This document shows positions 33,662-41,810 of a DNA stretch of 45,589 bases, piece after piece. Both the position numbers and the translations under genes were made by a program. The stretch is from Terriglobia bacterium (GTDB lineage Bacteria > Acidobacteriota > Terriglobia > Bryobacterales > Bryobacteraceae), in the NCBI GenBank assembly GCA_010084195.1, contig RGPS01000021.1:1-45589 (forward strand). The letters run 5' to 3'. The notes below the pieces were generated by a model that did no database searches, was not told where the DNA came from, and worked only from the letters and a program-made list of their open reading frames with translations. Each line of letters starts with the position of its first letter. Position 1 is the stretch's first letter.

Positions 33662-35338
33662 TTAACCCGCCGAATCCGGTCGGGCTCGAAGTTGCCGCCA
33701 CAATGAAACCAGCAGCCAGAGACTCCATGATGTCACAAAACCCACAGCAATATAAGTGAAAAATGAAGGCGTAGCCAGAACTTCCGTCCCCCCCGTGGCA
33801 GCGACAAATACCAAAGCAATTGCCAGCGCCCCTGCCGTCGCCATCGTCCGCATTGCCGCTGCATTTTGCTGCTTCGGCGGAGCCGTTACCGACGCCCGAA
33901 AAACCACCTGCCGTCGCTCGAACAGATCCAGCGCCCGAACCATGGACGCAGGTCCGTTCTGCAGCCACACCGTCAGGTCAGTCACCAGAGACAGCGCCCC
34001 GCCCGCCGACAGAATCTTCCGTTTCGACTCCTCAATCATGTACGATTCCACCGCATGACGCAGCGCCCCGGCGATGTCAAACCCCGGTGCCAGCCTCGTC
34101 ACCAGGCCATCCACCAGAACCGTCGAGCGAATGTACTTGATCATTTCCCGATCCACCAGAACACCGTAGTTCCGGCAGACCTCCAGCAAATCCATCATGG
34201 CTTTCGTTACGGTGACCCGAAACCGCACCTTGCCGTTGATAAACGGCTGCGCATACCACGTTCGCGTCATCTCACCAATCCGTCGCCGCATACCTTCCAC
34301 ATCAGCCCCGTCCGTAATCATGCAGATGTTCAGGAACTCGCGGTGAATCGCGTCCGACACCCCCCCCGCATAAGCCAGCGTGAGTTCAATCTGCTTGCGG
34401 CGGGCCTCCGGAGTCAGCTTAGCCACGATACCGAAGTCCACATATCCGACCACGTTATTCGGCAGAATCAGCAGGTTCGCCGGGTGCAGATCCGCATGGA
34501 ATGCACCATGGTGAAACGCGTCCCGCAGGAAGTTGGCGATGATGTTGTCGCAAAACACCGCAGGATCAAACCCGCCCTGCTTCAGCGCCTCGATTCCAGC
34601 CGTGTCGTTGCTATCCACCATCCGCAAATACGCAGAGACGCTGGGCCCCTCCAGGAACTCCATTGTAAGGACGCGCGAGCTTGTCAGGTTCCAGTAAACT
34701 TTCGGAATGCGTTCCGTCTGCGACCCCTCGGCGTTTCGCCCCAGCAGATCGCACTGGGTCGCTTCCCGGCGGTAGTCCAGTTCGTCGCCCGTCCAGGAAT
34801 CCAGTTCCCGAACCGGATCGCGCATGAAATACAGACTGCGGATTCCAAACAGAAAAATCACAACAATAAAGCTGCGCATCAACTGCAGATCGCGCTGGAA
34901 GGCCTCCCGGACTCCCGGCCTCTGGACCTTGACCGCAATCGGCGTACCGTCCTTCAACTTCGCCTTGTGCACCTGCCCGATCGACGCGGAAGCCACCGCC
35001 TGGTAGTCAAACTCACCAAAAAGCGCCGCAGGCAACGCCCCCAGCTCAGCCAGCATAATTTGGTCTACCTGTTCCCGAGTGCAGGTGGGAACCCTGTCCA
35101 GCAACCCCAACAGAGCATCGCAATACGCTTTCGGCAACGTGTCGATTTGCAGCGAAAGAATCTGGCCAAACTTGATGAAACAGCCACCGATCTTCTCCAG
35201 ACCACTGCGCAGCAGCTCCGCACCGTCGGTGGGGCGACCCGTGACAAAGCGCCACAAGGCAAGCCACAGACGAGGCAGAATAATGAAATTGACCCGCAGA
35301 AAGCGCTGCAGGTAGGCAATGAAATGGCGGAGGCGCAT
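33662..35338 (-). CDS. UbiB/AarF (ABC1) family atypical kinase
   Basis: A 558-residue protein with all ABC1 motifs: KFGQ within [11 protein letters not shown] (54-63), the Ala-rich nucleotide loop [15 protein letters not shown] (114-128), IAVKVQRPG with Lys137, [10 protein letters not shown] (281-290) and DFG (301-303). Two membrane helices close the protein (about residues 505-550). UbiB/COQ8 proteins are ATPases/kinases of the inner membrane needed for quinone and other lipid metabolism. The start follows a weak binding site; the first 25 residues are an amphipathic helix, as expected. It is the second gene of the cluster and probably acts with the pseudokinase, phasin-like and SRPBCC proteins. 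Confidence 0.9.
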   Translation of the reverse strand: MRLRHFIAYLQRFLRVNFIILPRLWLALWRFVTGRPTDGAELLRSGLEKIGGCFIKFGQILSLQIDTLPKAYCDALLGLLDRVPTCTREQVDQIMLAELGALPAALFGEFDYQAVASASIGQVHKAKLKDGTPIAVKVQRPGVREAFQRDLQLMRSFIVVIFLFGIRSLYFMRDPVRELDSWTGDELDYRREATQCDLLGRNAEGSQTERIPKVYWNLTSSRVLTMEFLEGPSVSAYLRMVDSNDTAGIEALKQGGFDPAVFCDNIIANFLRDAFHHGAFHADLHPANLLILPNNVVGYVDFGIVAKLTPEARRKQIELTLAYAGGVSDAIHREFLNICMITDGADVEGMRRRIGEMTRTWYAQPFINGKVRFRVTVTKAMMDLLEVCRNYGVLVDREMIKYIRSTVLVDGLVTRLAPGFDIAGALRHAVESYMIEESKRKILSAGGALSLVTDLTVWLQNGPASMVRALDLFERRQVVFRASVTAPPKQQNAAAMRTMATAGALAIALVFVAATGGTEVLATPSFFTYIAVGFVTSWSLWLLVSLWRQLRARPDSAG

Positions 35339-35381
35339 GGTTTACGTTCGGGGAATCTGGAACCGAAACCCCGGCTTGACG

Positions 35382-35669
35382 CTACTTTTTCGCTTCTTCA
35401 GTAAACTTTTCGCCGGCCATCTTAAAGGTGGCCATCAATTCAACACCCTTACTCATCACATTTCCGGCCAGAGCTTCCGCGATCCCCTGGGGTGAACGTA
35501 CACAGTCCTCCGGGAGTTCAATCAGGGCTTTCGCCTCACCGACGAATTTCGGAATCGACTCCATCGGAGTAATCATTGCGTTGAAGCCGGTATAGGCGGC
35601 CCCCAACGATACCGCAAACGCGGTCTGCACTGCTTCGGGAAAGTACTTGCGATCAAATTCGTCTGCCAT
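35382..35669 (-). CDS. small helical protein of unknown function
   Basis: 95 residues, first gene of the minus-strand cluster and 43 bases upstream of the UbiB gene. Predicted to be helical, with a moderately hydrophobic segment (TAFAVSLGAAYTGFNAMI) and Lys/Glu-rich ends (AGEKFTEEAKK). No signal peptide. No binding site precedes the ATG; instead GATAAT lies 8 bases upstream, which would suit a leaderless mRNA. The sequence resembles no family I know; like the phasin-like protein it could sit on a lipid surface. Confidence 0.55.
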   Translation of the reverse strand: MADEFDRKYFPEAVQTAFAVSLGAAYTGFNAMITPMESIPKFVGEAKALIELPEDCVRSPQGIAEALAGNVMSKGVELMATFKMAGEKFTEEAKK

Positions 35670-35677
35670 CTAAGGGT

Positions 35678-35683
35678 ATTATC
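35678..35683 (-). promoter_or_regulatory. GATAAT -10-like element of the UbiB cluster
   Basis: On the minus strand GATAAT (5 of 6 to consensus) is followed after 8 bases by the ATG at 35669. A -35 hexamer is not evident. If used, transcription would start at or next to the start codon. Confidence 0.3.
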
Positions 35684-35694
35684 GCCTGTCGGAG

Positions 35695-36240
35695 TTGCCG
35701 GATGCCAGCGCTGGTCCGGCGATCACTTCCAGGGAATCGCCAACACAGCCACAAGTCCTTGTGGTTCATGCGACTTCGCCGCCGCGAAGCTTTGTCTCCG
35801 GCCTCGGAGCGGTATCCTCTGCGAACACTCTGAACTCTGTGGCCAGACCCGGCGACTATGACACCATTACTTTCAGTGGATTTGGCTCTTGGGGCAAGGA
35901 TGCGTCCGATGCTCTGCCACGCTTCGTGAGTGTCAATGTTTCACTCGCAGCGGGCGCCCCCTATGTCGGGCTTCTGGTCTATCAGAACCCCAACGCCCTG
36001 TCGAACTTAGTGCTGTTCGGCGGTAACAATAAAACCCGCCGTCGTTATCCTGCCGTAATTCGCGACGAGGGGAGTACGGATCCTCCCTGCACACCACCGT
36101 ACGTGGGGTCCTCGGACAAAGCCTCTCGCCGATGGAGGTTAGAGGTTTCCCGTGCCCGCCTCACCCAGCCCCTCCGGGAAGCACCACCAACAGCCGAGCC
36201 GCAGCGTTATCGCCCATTACCGGCCCTCCCGGCACACTAA
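35695..36240 (+). pseudogene. orphan C-terminal module related to the 630-residue secreted protein
   Basis: An open frame of 181 codons whose middle (35850-35970) reads GDYDTITFSGFGSWGKDASD and VSVNVSLAAGAPYVGL. The end of the secreted protein at 37895-39787 reads GNYDTINFTGFGSWSKDADD and VTVQVSTAADAPYISI, so the two are clearly paralogous. Here the module lacks the rest of the protein and a signal peptide, and the last 70 codons (from about 36020) become Arg/Pro-rich without any family resemblance, as in a shifted or non-coding frame. I see no other gene between 35670 and 36305. Probably a relic of a duplicated operon end; low chance of a real protein. Confidence 0.55.
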
Positions 36241-36241
36241 T

Positions 36242-36281
36242 ACAGAACCCCGGTGTTGCAGACGCAACACCGGGGTTCTGT
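36242..36281. terminator. perfect 18-bp bidirectional terminator hairpin
   Basis: 36242-36259 and 36264-36281 are exact inverted repeats around the loop AGAC. The stem is GC-rich in the middle. On the plus strand TTATT follows. It lies 24 bases beyond the stop of the FadL-type gene, so it should end the minus-strand operon, and may also end transcription from the relic on the plus strand. Confidence 0.85.
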
Positions 36282-36305
36282 TTATTCCGTGAAGTCAGGC
36301 TCGAT

Positions 36306-37826
36306 CTACTGGACTTTACCGTCATGGCCGCCGACACGCCAGCGCATTCCCATGCCCAGCAGGTTAGCGTAACTCTTGTAGATGCCGTTCGTTCCCTGTG
36401 CTTCGTTTTGCGTAACGTTGCTGGTCACTCGGTCGAAGAACATTGCTTGGTAGTACATGGACATGTCAAACGAACCGTGCTTTTTAGTCAGCCCGGTCGT
36501 GAAGCTGTTGCGGCTGCTGTCGGGAAACAGCGGCCCAACGCTCCATTCAGGAACAGGAGACTTGTCGTAGGAATAGCCGGCCCGGATAGTTGCATCTTTC
36601 GCCAGACTAGCCAGAATGCCACCGAGAAAACCACCCACCTTGAGTTGCGGCATCGGGTGCTCATAGCCAGTGGCAAAGATGACGGAGTTACGGAACTGGA
36701 AGTTCAGTCTTAGTTCCGGTCCGGTGGCAGTCGGGCGCCCCTTGGCATCCGTGTTCTTCGTAAAGTTGATTGGGAAATCCTGAAAGCGGCTGAAGTCCTG
36801 CATCTTGACATCAACGCCAAAGGTCCCACCCATAAGTTCGCTCTTCGAGAAGCCAAGGGCATAAAGTCCCGGCGTCGTAAACGTGCCGCGGATTGCCTGG
36901 TTCGGGAACAATACCTCCAAACCACGATCCTTCGGAAGGAATGGCAGAACAGCGCTGTTTTTGTTAAAAGCGAAGGCAGATTTCCCCGTCAGGTGGGACA
37001 CCACATGGGACCGGTAATTGATGCCGATATTGAACTTATGTTCGCGGTTCTTATACAGAAGTCCGGCCGTCGCGCCGTACTTATTCGCAGTCGCTGCAGC
37101 GCGATGCCGACCTTCCGGCAGCAACCGGGCGAAGGATGCGTAGGCGAGCTTCGGGTCCACACCAGGGAAGATCTGGCTAGCCAGTTCCAGCGACAGGCTG
37201 GTCGGATTGTCGTCATTCGGATTGAACAGACTCTGTTGGAGGAAGATGTGCGTGTGAACAAACGCAATCCCAACTCCAATTGCCAGATTCGGAGTGATGC
37301 GGCGGGCCACCGTCGGGGTGAACCAGTACTGCTCCAGTTTCGCCCGGGTGCCGGCCCAGCGTCCGGAGAACTTAGTGTTGGCCGGATCACCGTCGTTGAA
37401 ATTCGTGAAGTTGCTGGCGAGACCGTTTGGCGTGAATGCACCAAAACCAATGGCCCATTTCTCGTTCAGGCGATGACTGGCATATAAGCTGGCCACCGGA
37501 ATAAATGGCTGGTGGATCGCACCCGAGAAGCCCTTTGCCGGAACAACGGTACCTGGGGGCGGATTCGTCGGAGTGAAGTGGAACTGCCCATTCACTGCCA
37601 GCGCCTCCATCTGCATGTTGGTTTTGTCGAGGAACGCGATCCCGGCAGGGTTAAAGAACAGCGCGGAAGCGTCGTCCGCGATCGATGTAAAGGCCCCGGC
37701 CATACCCATAGCCCGGGCACCGAGTTCATTCACGGCGAATGCCGAAGCTTCGAGTCGCTGTGTCACGGAGCAAGTCAGCAGTCCAGCCAGCGCTACCGAA
37801 ACAATTGAGCGCGCGATTTTGTTCAT
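36306..37826 (-). CDS. FadL/OmpP1-type outer membrane transport protein
   Basis: A 506-residue outer membrane beta-barrel for hydrophobic compounds, last gene of its operon. A signal peptide is followed by SAFAVNELGARAMGMAGAFTSIADDASALFFNPAGIA, the classical FadL N-terminal hatch signature including NPAG. Alternating strands continue to the end, with WAIGFGAFTPNGLAS, NLAIGVGIAFVHTH and RAGYSYDKSPVPE. The start at 37826 (MNKIARSIV) is preferred to the longer frame because of an AGGAAA site and a normal signal peptide. FadL relatives import fatty acids, alkanes, toluene and other lipophilic substrates. With a GMC oxidase upstream, a lipophilic alcohol or sterol-like substrate is plausible. Confidence 0.88.
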   Translation of the reverse strand: MNKIARSIVSVALAGLLTCSVTQRLEASAFAVNELGARAMGMAGAFTSIADDASALFFNPAGIAFLDKTNMQMEALAVNGQFHFTPTNPPPGTVVPAKGFSGAIHQPFIPVASLYASHRLNEKWAIGFGAFTPNGLASNFTNFNDGDPANTKFSGRWAGTRAKLEQYWFTPTVARRITPNLAIGVGIAFVHTHIFLQQSLFNPNDDNPTSLSLELASQIFPGVDPKLAYASFARLLPEGRHRAAATANKYGATAGLLYKNREHKFNIGINYRSHVVSHLTGKSAFAFNKNSAVLPFLPKDRGLEVLFPNQAIRGTFTTPGLYALGFSKSELMGGTFGVDVKMQDFSRFQDFPINFTKNTDAKGRPTATGPELRLNFQFRNSVIFATGYEHPMPQLKVGGFLGGILASLAKDATIRAGYSYDKSPVPEWSVGPLFPDSSRNSFTTGLTKKHGSFDMSMYYQAMFFDRVTSNVTQNEAQGTNGIYKSYANLLGMGMRWRVGGHDGKVQ

Positions 37827-37894
37827 ATGTTTCCTGTCTCCATTGCTGCTGCTGACCCTTGGCATCGTGGTTTTTGTCTCACGTATCCTTCGCA

Positions 37895-39787
37895 TTAGGG
37901 AACCGGAATCTCCGCCGGCTTCGTGTTCACCACGGAGACACCGCCATCAACAGAGATTGAGATGTAGGGAGCGTCGGCAGCGGTCGAAACCTGGACGGTG
38001 ACCACATGCAAACCGTCATCGGCATCTTTGCTCCAGCTACCAAATCCGGTGAAGTTGATGGTGTCATAGTTCCCCGCTCCCAGTTTGGAGGTGAGCGAGT
38101 TGATGCACGAGACTGCCACCAGATTATCCATCTTGAACGCCCCCCCGCTTTTGCCGGTGGCTGTATTGGTGTAGCTGAAGCTCGCCGGCTGCCCGGGAGC
38201 GTTGCAGGGAACCTGATAGCTGTATGAGAAAGTCTCGCCAAATGAGGACAGCACGTTATTTTGACTGCCTGTCATGGTCTGGACCGGCGAGTCCTGCGAG
38301 AGGACAGACTGCATCTTGAAGAATGGTGTCAAAATGGACCCCGGACCCGCAGTGTAGGAAATAGCCGCATTGTTCACATCGGGATTCGGGAAAACGAAGC
38401 CGTCAAAGGGCCGGAATTCGGTACCGTCGTATCGGAAGACGACGGAGTTGTTGGGTCCCTTCTGGATTTTGGCTGGTCCCTTCAGGAAAAACGAAGCTGG
38501 GATCAGGCGACCGTTGTTCTGGGCCAGAATGGCAAGTAACACGTCCTGATTCCAAAAAGTTCGCCACTGAGTGTCACCAATGAACTGACCGGTCCGCATG
38601 TTGTATTCGCCCACGGGAATATCAAAGGGATCGTCTGTGATGGCAACTTCTTTCACGTCGTATGTGGCGTTCGGGAAACGGAGCTTCTCATCGTGGCCAA
38701 CAAAGCCCAGGGAGAGCCCGGGGACGGGGAAGGGCGGTGGCGGCACAACAAGCCCCGAGGGCGGTTGTGCGCTGATCGAAACCGGAACATAATCACCCGT
38801 CCGATCACCAAACTGCAGGATGATGCGGCCCTGCATCTGAGAGCGGCCTATGCCTTCACCGCCCAACTGCGGGATGTTCAGCTTGAAGTCATCGCCGATG
38901 CTCGAGAATCTCGCGTTGAGCGTAGTCTCAATGACCGTATTGGGTTGAATGTCGGGGCAAAGGTTACCACAGGAAGGAGTCGGCGGAGTCGGCTTAGTCG
39001 TGATCCTCAGGTGAGGGTGAAGACTCATACCGGGAACCTGGATACTCGCGCATTGCAGGTTCGGCCCACAGAAGGGCATCGGCAGGCGAACCGGATCGCC
39101 GTTGATGTTATTGCCCAGAGGAAGGAAGGTTGAACCGTAGAACGTCAGGTCCAGGAGGCCATCGGCGCGTTGTTCGAACTTAATGTCGGCGGACCCGTAA
39201 GTCCCGGGGAAAGTGAACACCGGAGCCTTCAGCTTCGGATTCACAAGGCCCAATGCACCGTAGAAGATGTTGAACATAATGACCTGATAGTTGAGGTTCG
39301 TCACTTCGCCGGTCAGCAGATTCAGATTCCCGGAAGAGTAATTATTGAACGAATCGAGGACTGCATTTTTTGTCGCGCCAAACAGGTAAAGTTGCGGTGC
39401 CCGCATCACAACATCCGGGCCGGTTAAATCGAACGGATGGCTAATTTCAAAGTGCGAAATGTTGTTGACTGGGGGCGAGAACCGCACCTGAATGGGTCCC
39501 GAAAGGTGACTGTTGTAGAGCGCCACACCACCGAACTGAACCGCCCCGCAAGTGCCGAGGGGGTTATCAGTATTTTTTGGGCAATCAGTAATTCGTACCG
39601 CATCGCCCATGAAGCTGCCTTCCTTATCAACCGGCAGCACCTGAAACAGGCTCTGGGGCAACTTGAGAGGTACCGGCAAGGGCGGAAAGGCTGCCAGCGC
39701 CGGAGTCGTCCCCGCCAGAGAGAGCGAGGCAAGAAGAAGTACGGAAGTCAGGGAACTCTTTCGTTTCATTGCGTTTAACAGATTCAT
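37895..39787 (-). CDS. large secreted protein of unknown function
   Basis: 630 residues with a signal peptide ending about SLAGTTPALAA; an internal ATG six codons in is an alternative start. Beta-rich throughout, with several cysteines in pairs (CPKNTDNPLGTCG, CGPNLQC, CGNLCP), Pro-rich linkers (VVPPPPFPVPG) and an extracellular-type C-terminal module NYDTINFTGFGSWSKDADDG. No family recognised. Its ATG overlaps the stop of the preceding gene (ATGA), so production is coupled to the SGNH-like protein. Probably periplasmic or surface-located. The C-terminal module is repeated as a relic at 35695-36020. Confidence 0.75.
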   Translation of the reverse strand: MNLLNAMKRKSSLTSVLLLASLSLAGTTPALAAFPPLPVPLKLPQSLFQVLPVDKEGSFMGDAVRITDCPKNTDNPLGTCGAVQFGGVALYNSHLSGPIQVRFSPPVNNISHFEISHPFDLTGPDVVMRAPQLYLFGATKNAVLDSFNNYSSGNLNLLTGEVTNLNYQVIMFNIFYGALGLVNPKLKAPVFTFPGTYGSADIKFEQRADGLLDLTFYGSTFLPLGNNINGDPVRLPMPFCGPNLQCASIQVPGMSLHPHLRITTKPTPPTPSCGNLCPDIQPNTVIETTLNARFSSIGDDFKLNIPQLGGEGIGRSQMQGRIILQFGDRTGDYVPVSISAQPPSGLVVPPPPFPVPGLSLGFVGHDEKLRFPNATYDVKEVAITDDPFDIPVGEYNMRTGQFIGDTQWRTFWNQDVLLAILAQNNGRLIPASFFLKGPAKIQKGPNNSVVFRYDGTEFRPFDGFVFPNPDVNNAAISYTAGPGSILTPFFKMQSVLSQDSPVQTMTGSQNNVLSSFGETFSYSYQVPCNAPGQPASFSYTNTATGKSGGAFKMDNLVAVSCINSLTSKLGAGNYDTINFTGFGSWSKDADDGLHVVTVQVSTAADAPYISISVDGGVSVVNTKPAEIPVP

Positions 39788-41070
39788 TGGTCACCACCCG
39801 TTTCGGGGAGGTTGGCGGCCCGTGCGCCAGGTACAGATGTCGGGAAAGCCGGGCGCAGACGCCATGCCGGATCTGTGTCATTAACCGCGTTTACGTCTAC
39901 CATCGGGAAGGTCCTTTTGTAGGTCGTGTTCAGCAGCGTCAGCAAGTTATTGGCGATCAGGGCTTGCGCCGTAGAACCAGGGTAGTAGCCGTCCAAAGAG
40001 TAGAACCCCCCGAGGAAATTGGCGGTCATGCTCTTCGTACCAACAGTCAGTCCAGTGCGCCGGACGCCATTGAAAAAGGCCTGCAGGTCATAAGTATTGG
40101 CGGTGACGGCTCTTGCCGCGCTGTTGATTTCTGTATTGAGCGCGGCAACCCTCGCCTTAACTGCCATCGCTGTTGCATTGCTCACAACGGTTCCGGGGAA
40201 GAACGAGGCCATGCCCGGGAACAACGGATTCAGGAAGGGGTTGAAGTCATCCGCCAGCACCAGATTGCCCAACAACATCATCCCGTTGGGAGTCAGATAG
40301 TCATCGGCTTTCAGTCGGAAGATTTTTTGTAATTGGGCGGACGACATGCCCACATAATTCGGGGCGGAAGCCACACTCGTAAAATATGCGGTATCAGTCG
40401 GGTCGGGGATTGTCAGGACGATGAGTTCGGCGTACGTCCCCTTGATGCGCTTGAGGAGTGTATCCATATCAGCCCGGAATTTCGCCACATCCGGCAACTT
40501 TGTGGCATCATCTGAAGTAGCCGCTGCCAGAACTTCCGTGTATCCGAGTTCCACCAGGACGATGGTGGGATTCATCTGAATCGCGTACTCAACCGGCGTC
40601 CAAAGCGGCTTATTCGGTCCGACGATTAACGCCGGGTAGCCCAGCGTCATGTTCATCAGTGTCTGGTGAGTGTCCTTCTGAACAAGTGGCGACTGTGGCC
40701 TCCAGTTCAGAGCCTCACTCAGCGTCATGCCCGGGACCGAAAGATTGAATATGAAAAGAGGTGGAGGAAACGGTGTCCGGACCGAGCCTTGCTGGGTTCC
40801 GGGGAGTTTCACCGGCAATGTCGGATATCCCGGAGCACTACCTATCCCCGGAGCCTCAAACAAAGGCTGAGGGAAATTGGTCTTGAATTGCTTCGCCATC
40901 AGGGCGGGAAAACTATTTGCCTGATACTCCTGGCGCAGCGCAAAATCCGCCATGCCGGCGGCAATACCTTCTCCGATTACGACAAATTGCGTCGTGTTCA
41001 GCCGCGCTTGCGAATAGGCTCCCGAAGGAGCCAGCGCCGCGATTATTAACAGAATTAAGAAACGCTTCAT
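39784..41070 (-). CDS. secreted SGNH-like protein lacking catalytic residues
   Basis: 428 residues after an AAGGA site, with signal peptide MKRFLILLIIAALAPSGAYSQ. The layout is that of GDSL esterases of the long type. Block I is FVVIGEGIAAG, where G-D-S is expected, so the nucleophile is Gly. Block III is VLVELGYTEVLAAA, where the family has WIGNNDVL-A, so the oxyanion Asn is replaced. Block V is FYSLDGYYPGSTAQALIAN, where relatives have FSLDGVHP, so the His is Tyr. All three catalytic positions therefore appear lost while the surrounding sequence is retained, consistent with selection for a non-catalytic binding role. It sits between the GMC pair and the 630-residue protein. Confidence 0.7.
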   Translation of the reverse strand: MKRFLILLIIAALAPSGAYSQARLNTTQFVVIGEGIAAGMADFALRQEYQANSFPALMAKQFKTNFPQPLFEAPGIGSAPGYPTLPVKLPGTQQGSVRTPFPPPLFIFNLSVPGMTLSEALNWRPQSPLVQKDTHQTLMNMTLGYPALIVGPNKPLWTPVEYAIQMNPTIVLVELGYTEVLAAATSDDATKLPDVAKFRADMDTLLKRIKGTYAELIVLTIPDPTDTAYFTSVASAPNYVGMSSAQLQKIFRLKADDYLTPNGMMLLGNLVLADDFNPFLNPLFPGMASFFPGTVVSNATAMAVKARVAALNTEINSAARAVTANTYDLQAFFNGVRRTGLTVGTKSMTANFLGGFYSLDGYYPGSTAQALIANNLLTLLNTTYKRTFPMVDVNAVNDTDPAWRLRPAFPTSVPGARAANLPETGGDQ

Positions 41071-41102
41071 GAATGTCCTTGCTTAATTGCCGGCTCGACC
41101 AT

Positions 41103-41810
41103 CTAGATATAGGGGTTGCGCAAGTCAACCCCCGGGTATTCGGGAGCTCCCTGAGCTCTCGCCCGCAGCGCTTTTTCTTCTTCCGCACCGACCGGGCCAC
41201 GGAAGCCCATAATGTCCCAGCCCGTCTTCGGCGTGTTACCGGTCAGGACCTGGAATTCTGAATTTGGCACCGCAAGGTGCTTGGGGTAGTTCTGGAAGAA
41301 GGTCTGCTTACAACCGAGGAGCATGAAAACTGCGGCGAAGGAAAGGAGATCCTGTACGCCGTCGTTCTCGAAGTTGCCGCTGAGAATGTTGTAGAGGTAG
41401 GTTCCCTGCGCTTCCAGATTCATATCCAGAAACTTCGGACCATATGTGATCACCGGTGGGGTGTCGTTGAACGCGACCACAGCCTGAGTGAAACCGTCAA
41501 ACGCCAGCGTATTGCCCAGATTGAAGACCTGACGAATGAAGACGTTCAGACCATATTCGGTAATCCCCGGATCAAAGGTTGCCCAACCGGGCTCGTGATC
41601 CACCGGGATAACCATGCGGGCGAATGCGCCGAAGACCTTGATGGCGGTTTGGTAGTTTACCGCAGCTTCCTGTACGGTGAGGCCAAACAACTTGTCGCCG
41701 AATTGATCGTAGACCGCCCCGACGCCGGCAGCCTTCACCATGTGGCCAAAGAACGTGCGACGGGAGAGCGTTTGCTCCATCGCCACCAGAGACTCGCGAA
41801 CTCGACTCAC
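41103..41810 (-). CDS. Tat-exported small subunit of a GMC oxidoreductase (gluconate 2-dehydrogenase subunit 3-like)
   Basis: 235 residues. SRRTFFGHMVKAAGVGAV is a twin-arginine signal. The mature part is helical (FGAFARMVIPVDHEPGWATFDPG, YGLNVFIRQVFN), as in subunit 3 of membrane gluconate dehydrogenases, which assists folding or export of the flavoprotein. It starts with GTG 41810 overlapping the GMC stop (GTGA); an internal ATG at 41777 directly before the Tat motif is an alternative. Because the GMC partner has no signal peptide, it may travel across the membrane with this subunit. Family assignment is from pattern and context. Confidence 0.7.
   Translation of the reverse strand: MSRVRESLVAMEQTLSRRTFFGHMVKAAGVGAVYDQFGDKLFGLTVQEAAVNYQTAIKVFGAFARMVIPVDHEPGWATFDPGITEYGLNVFIRQVFNLGNTLAFDGFTQAVVAFNDTPPVITYGPKFLDMNLEAQGTYLYNILSGNFENDGVQDLLSFAAVFMLLGCKQTFFQNYPKHLAVPNSEFQVLTGNTPKTGWDIMGFRGPVGAEEEKALRARAQGAPEYPGVDLRNPYI

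Noticed and set aside
33866..35404. 512-codon open frame opposite the UbiB kinase
   Set aside because: Composition of a shadow frame; the minus strand carries every ABC1 motif.
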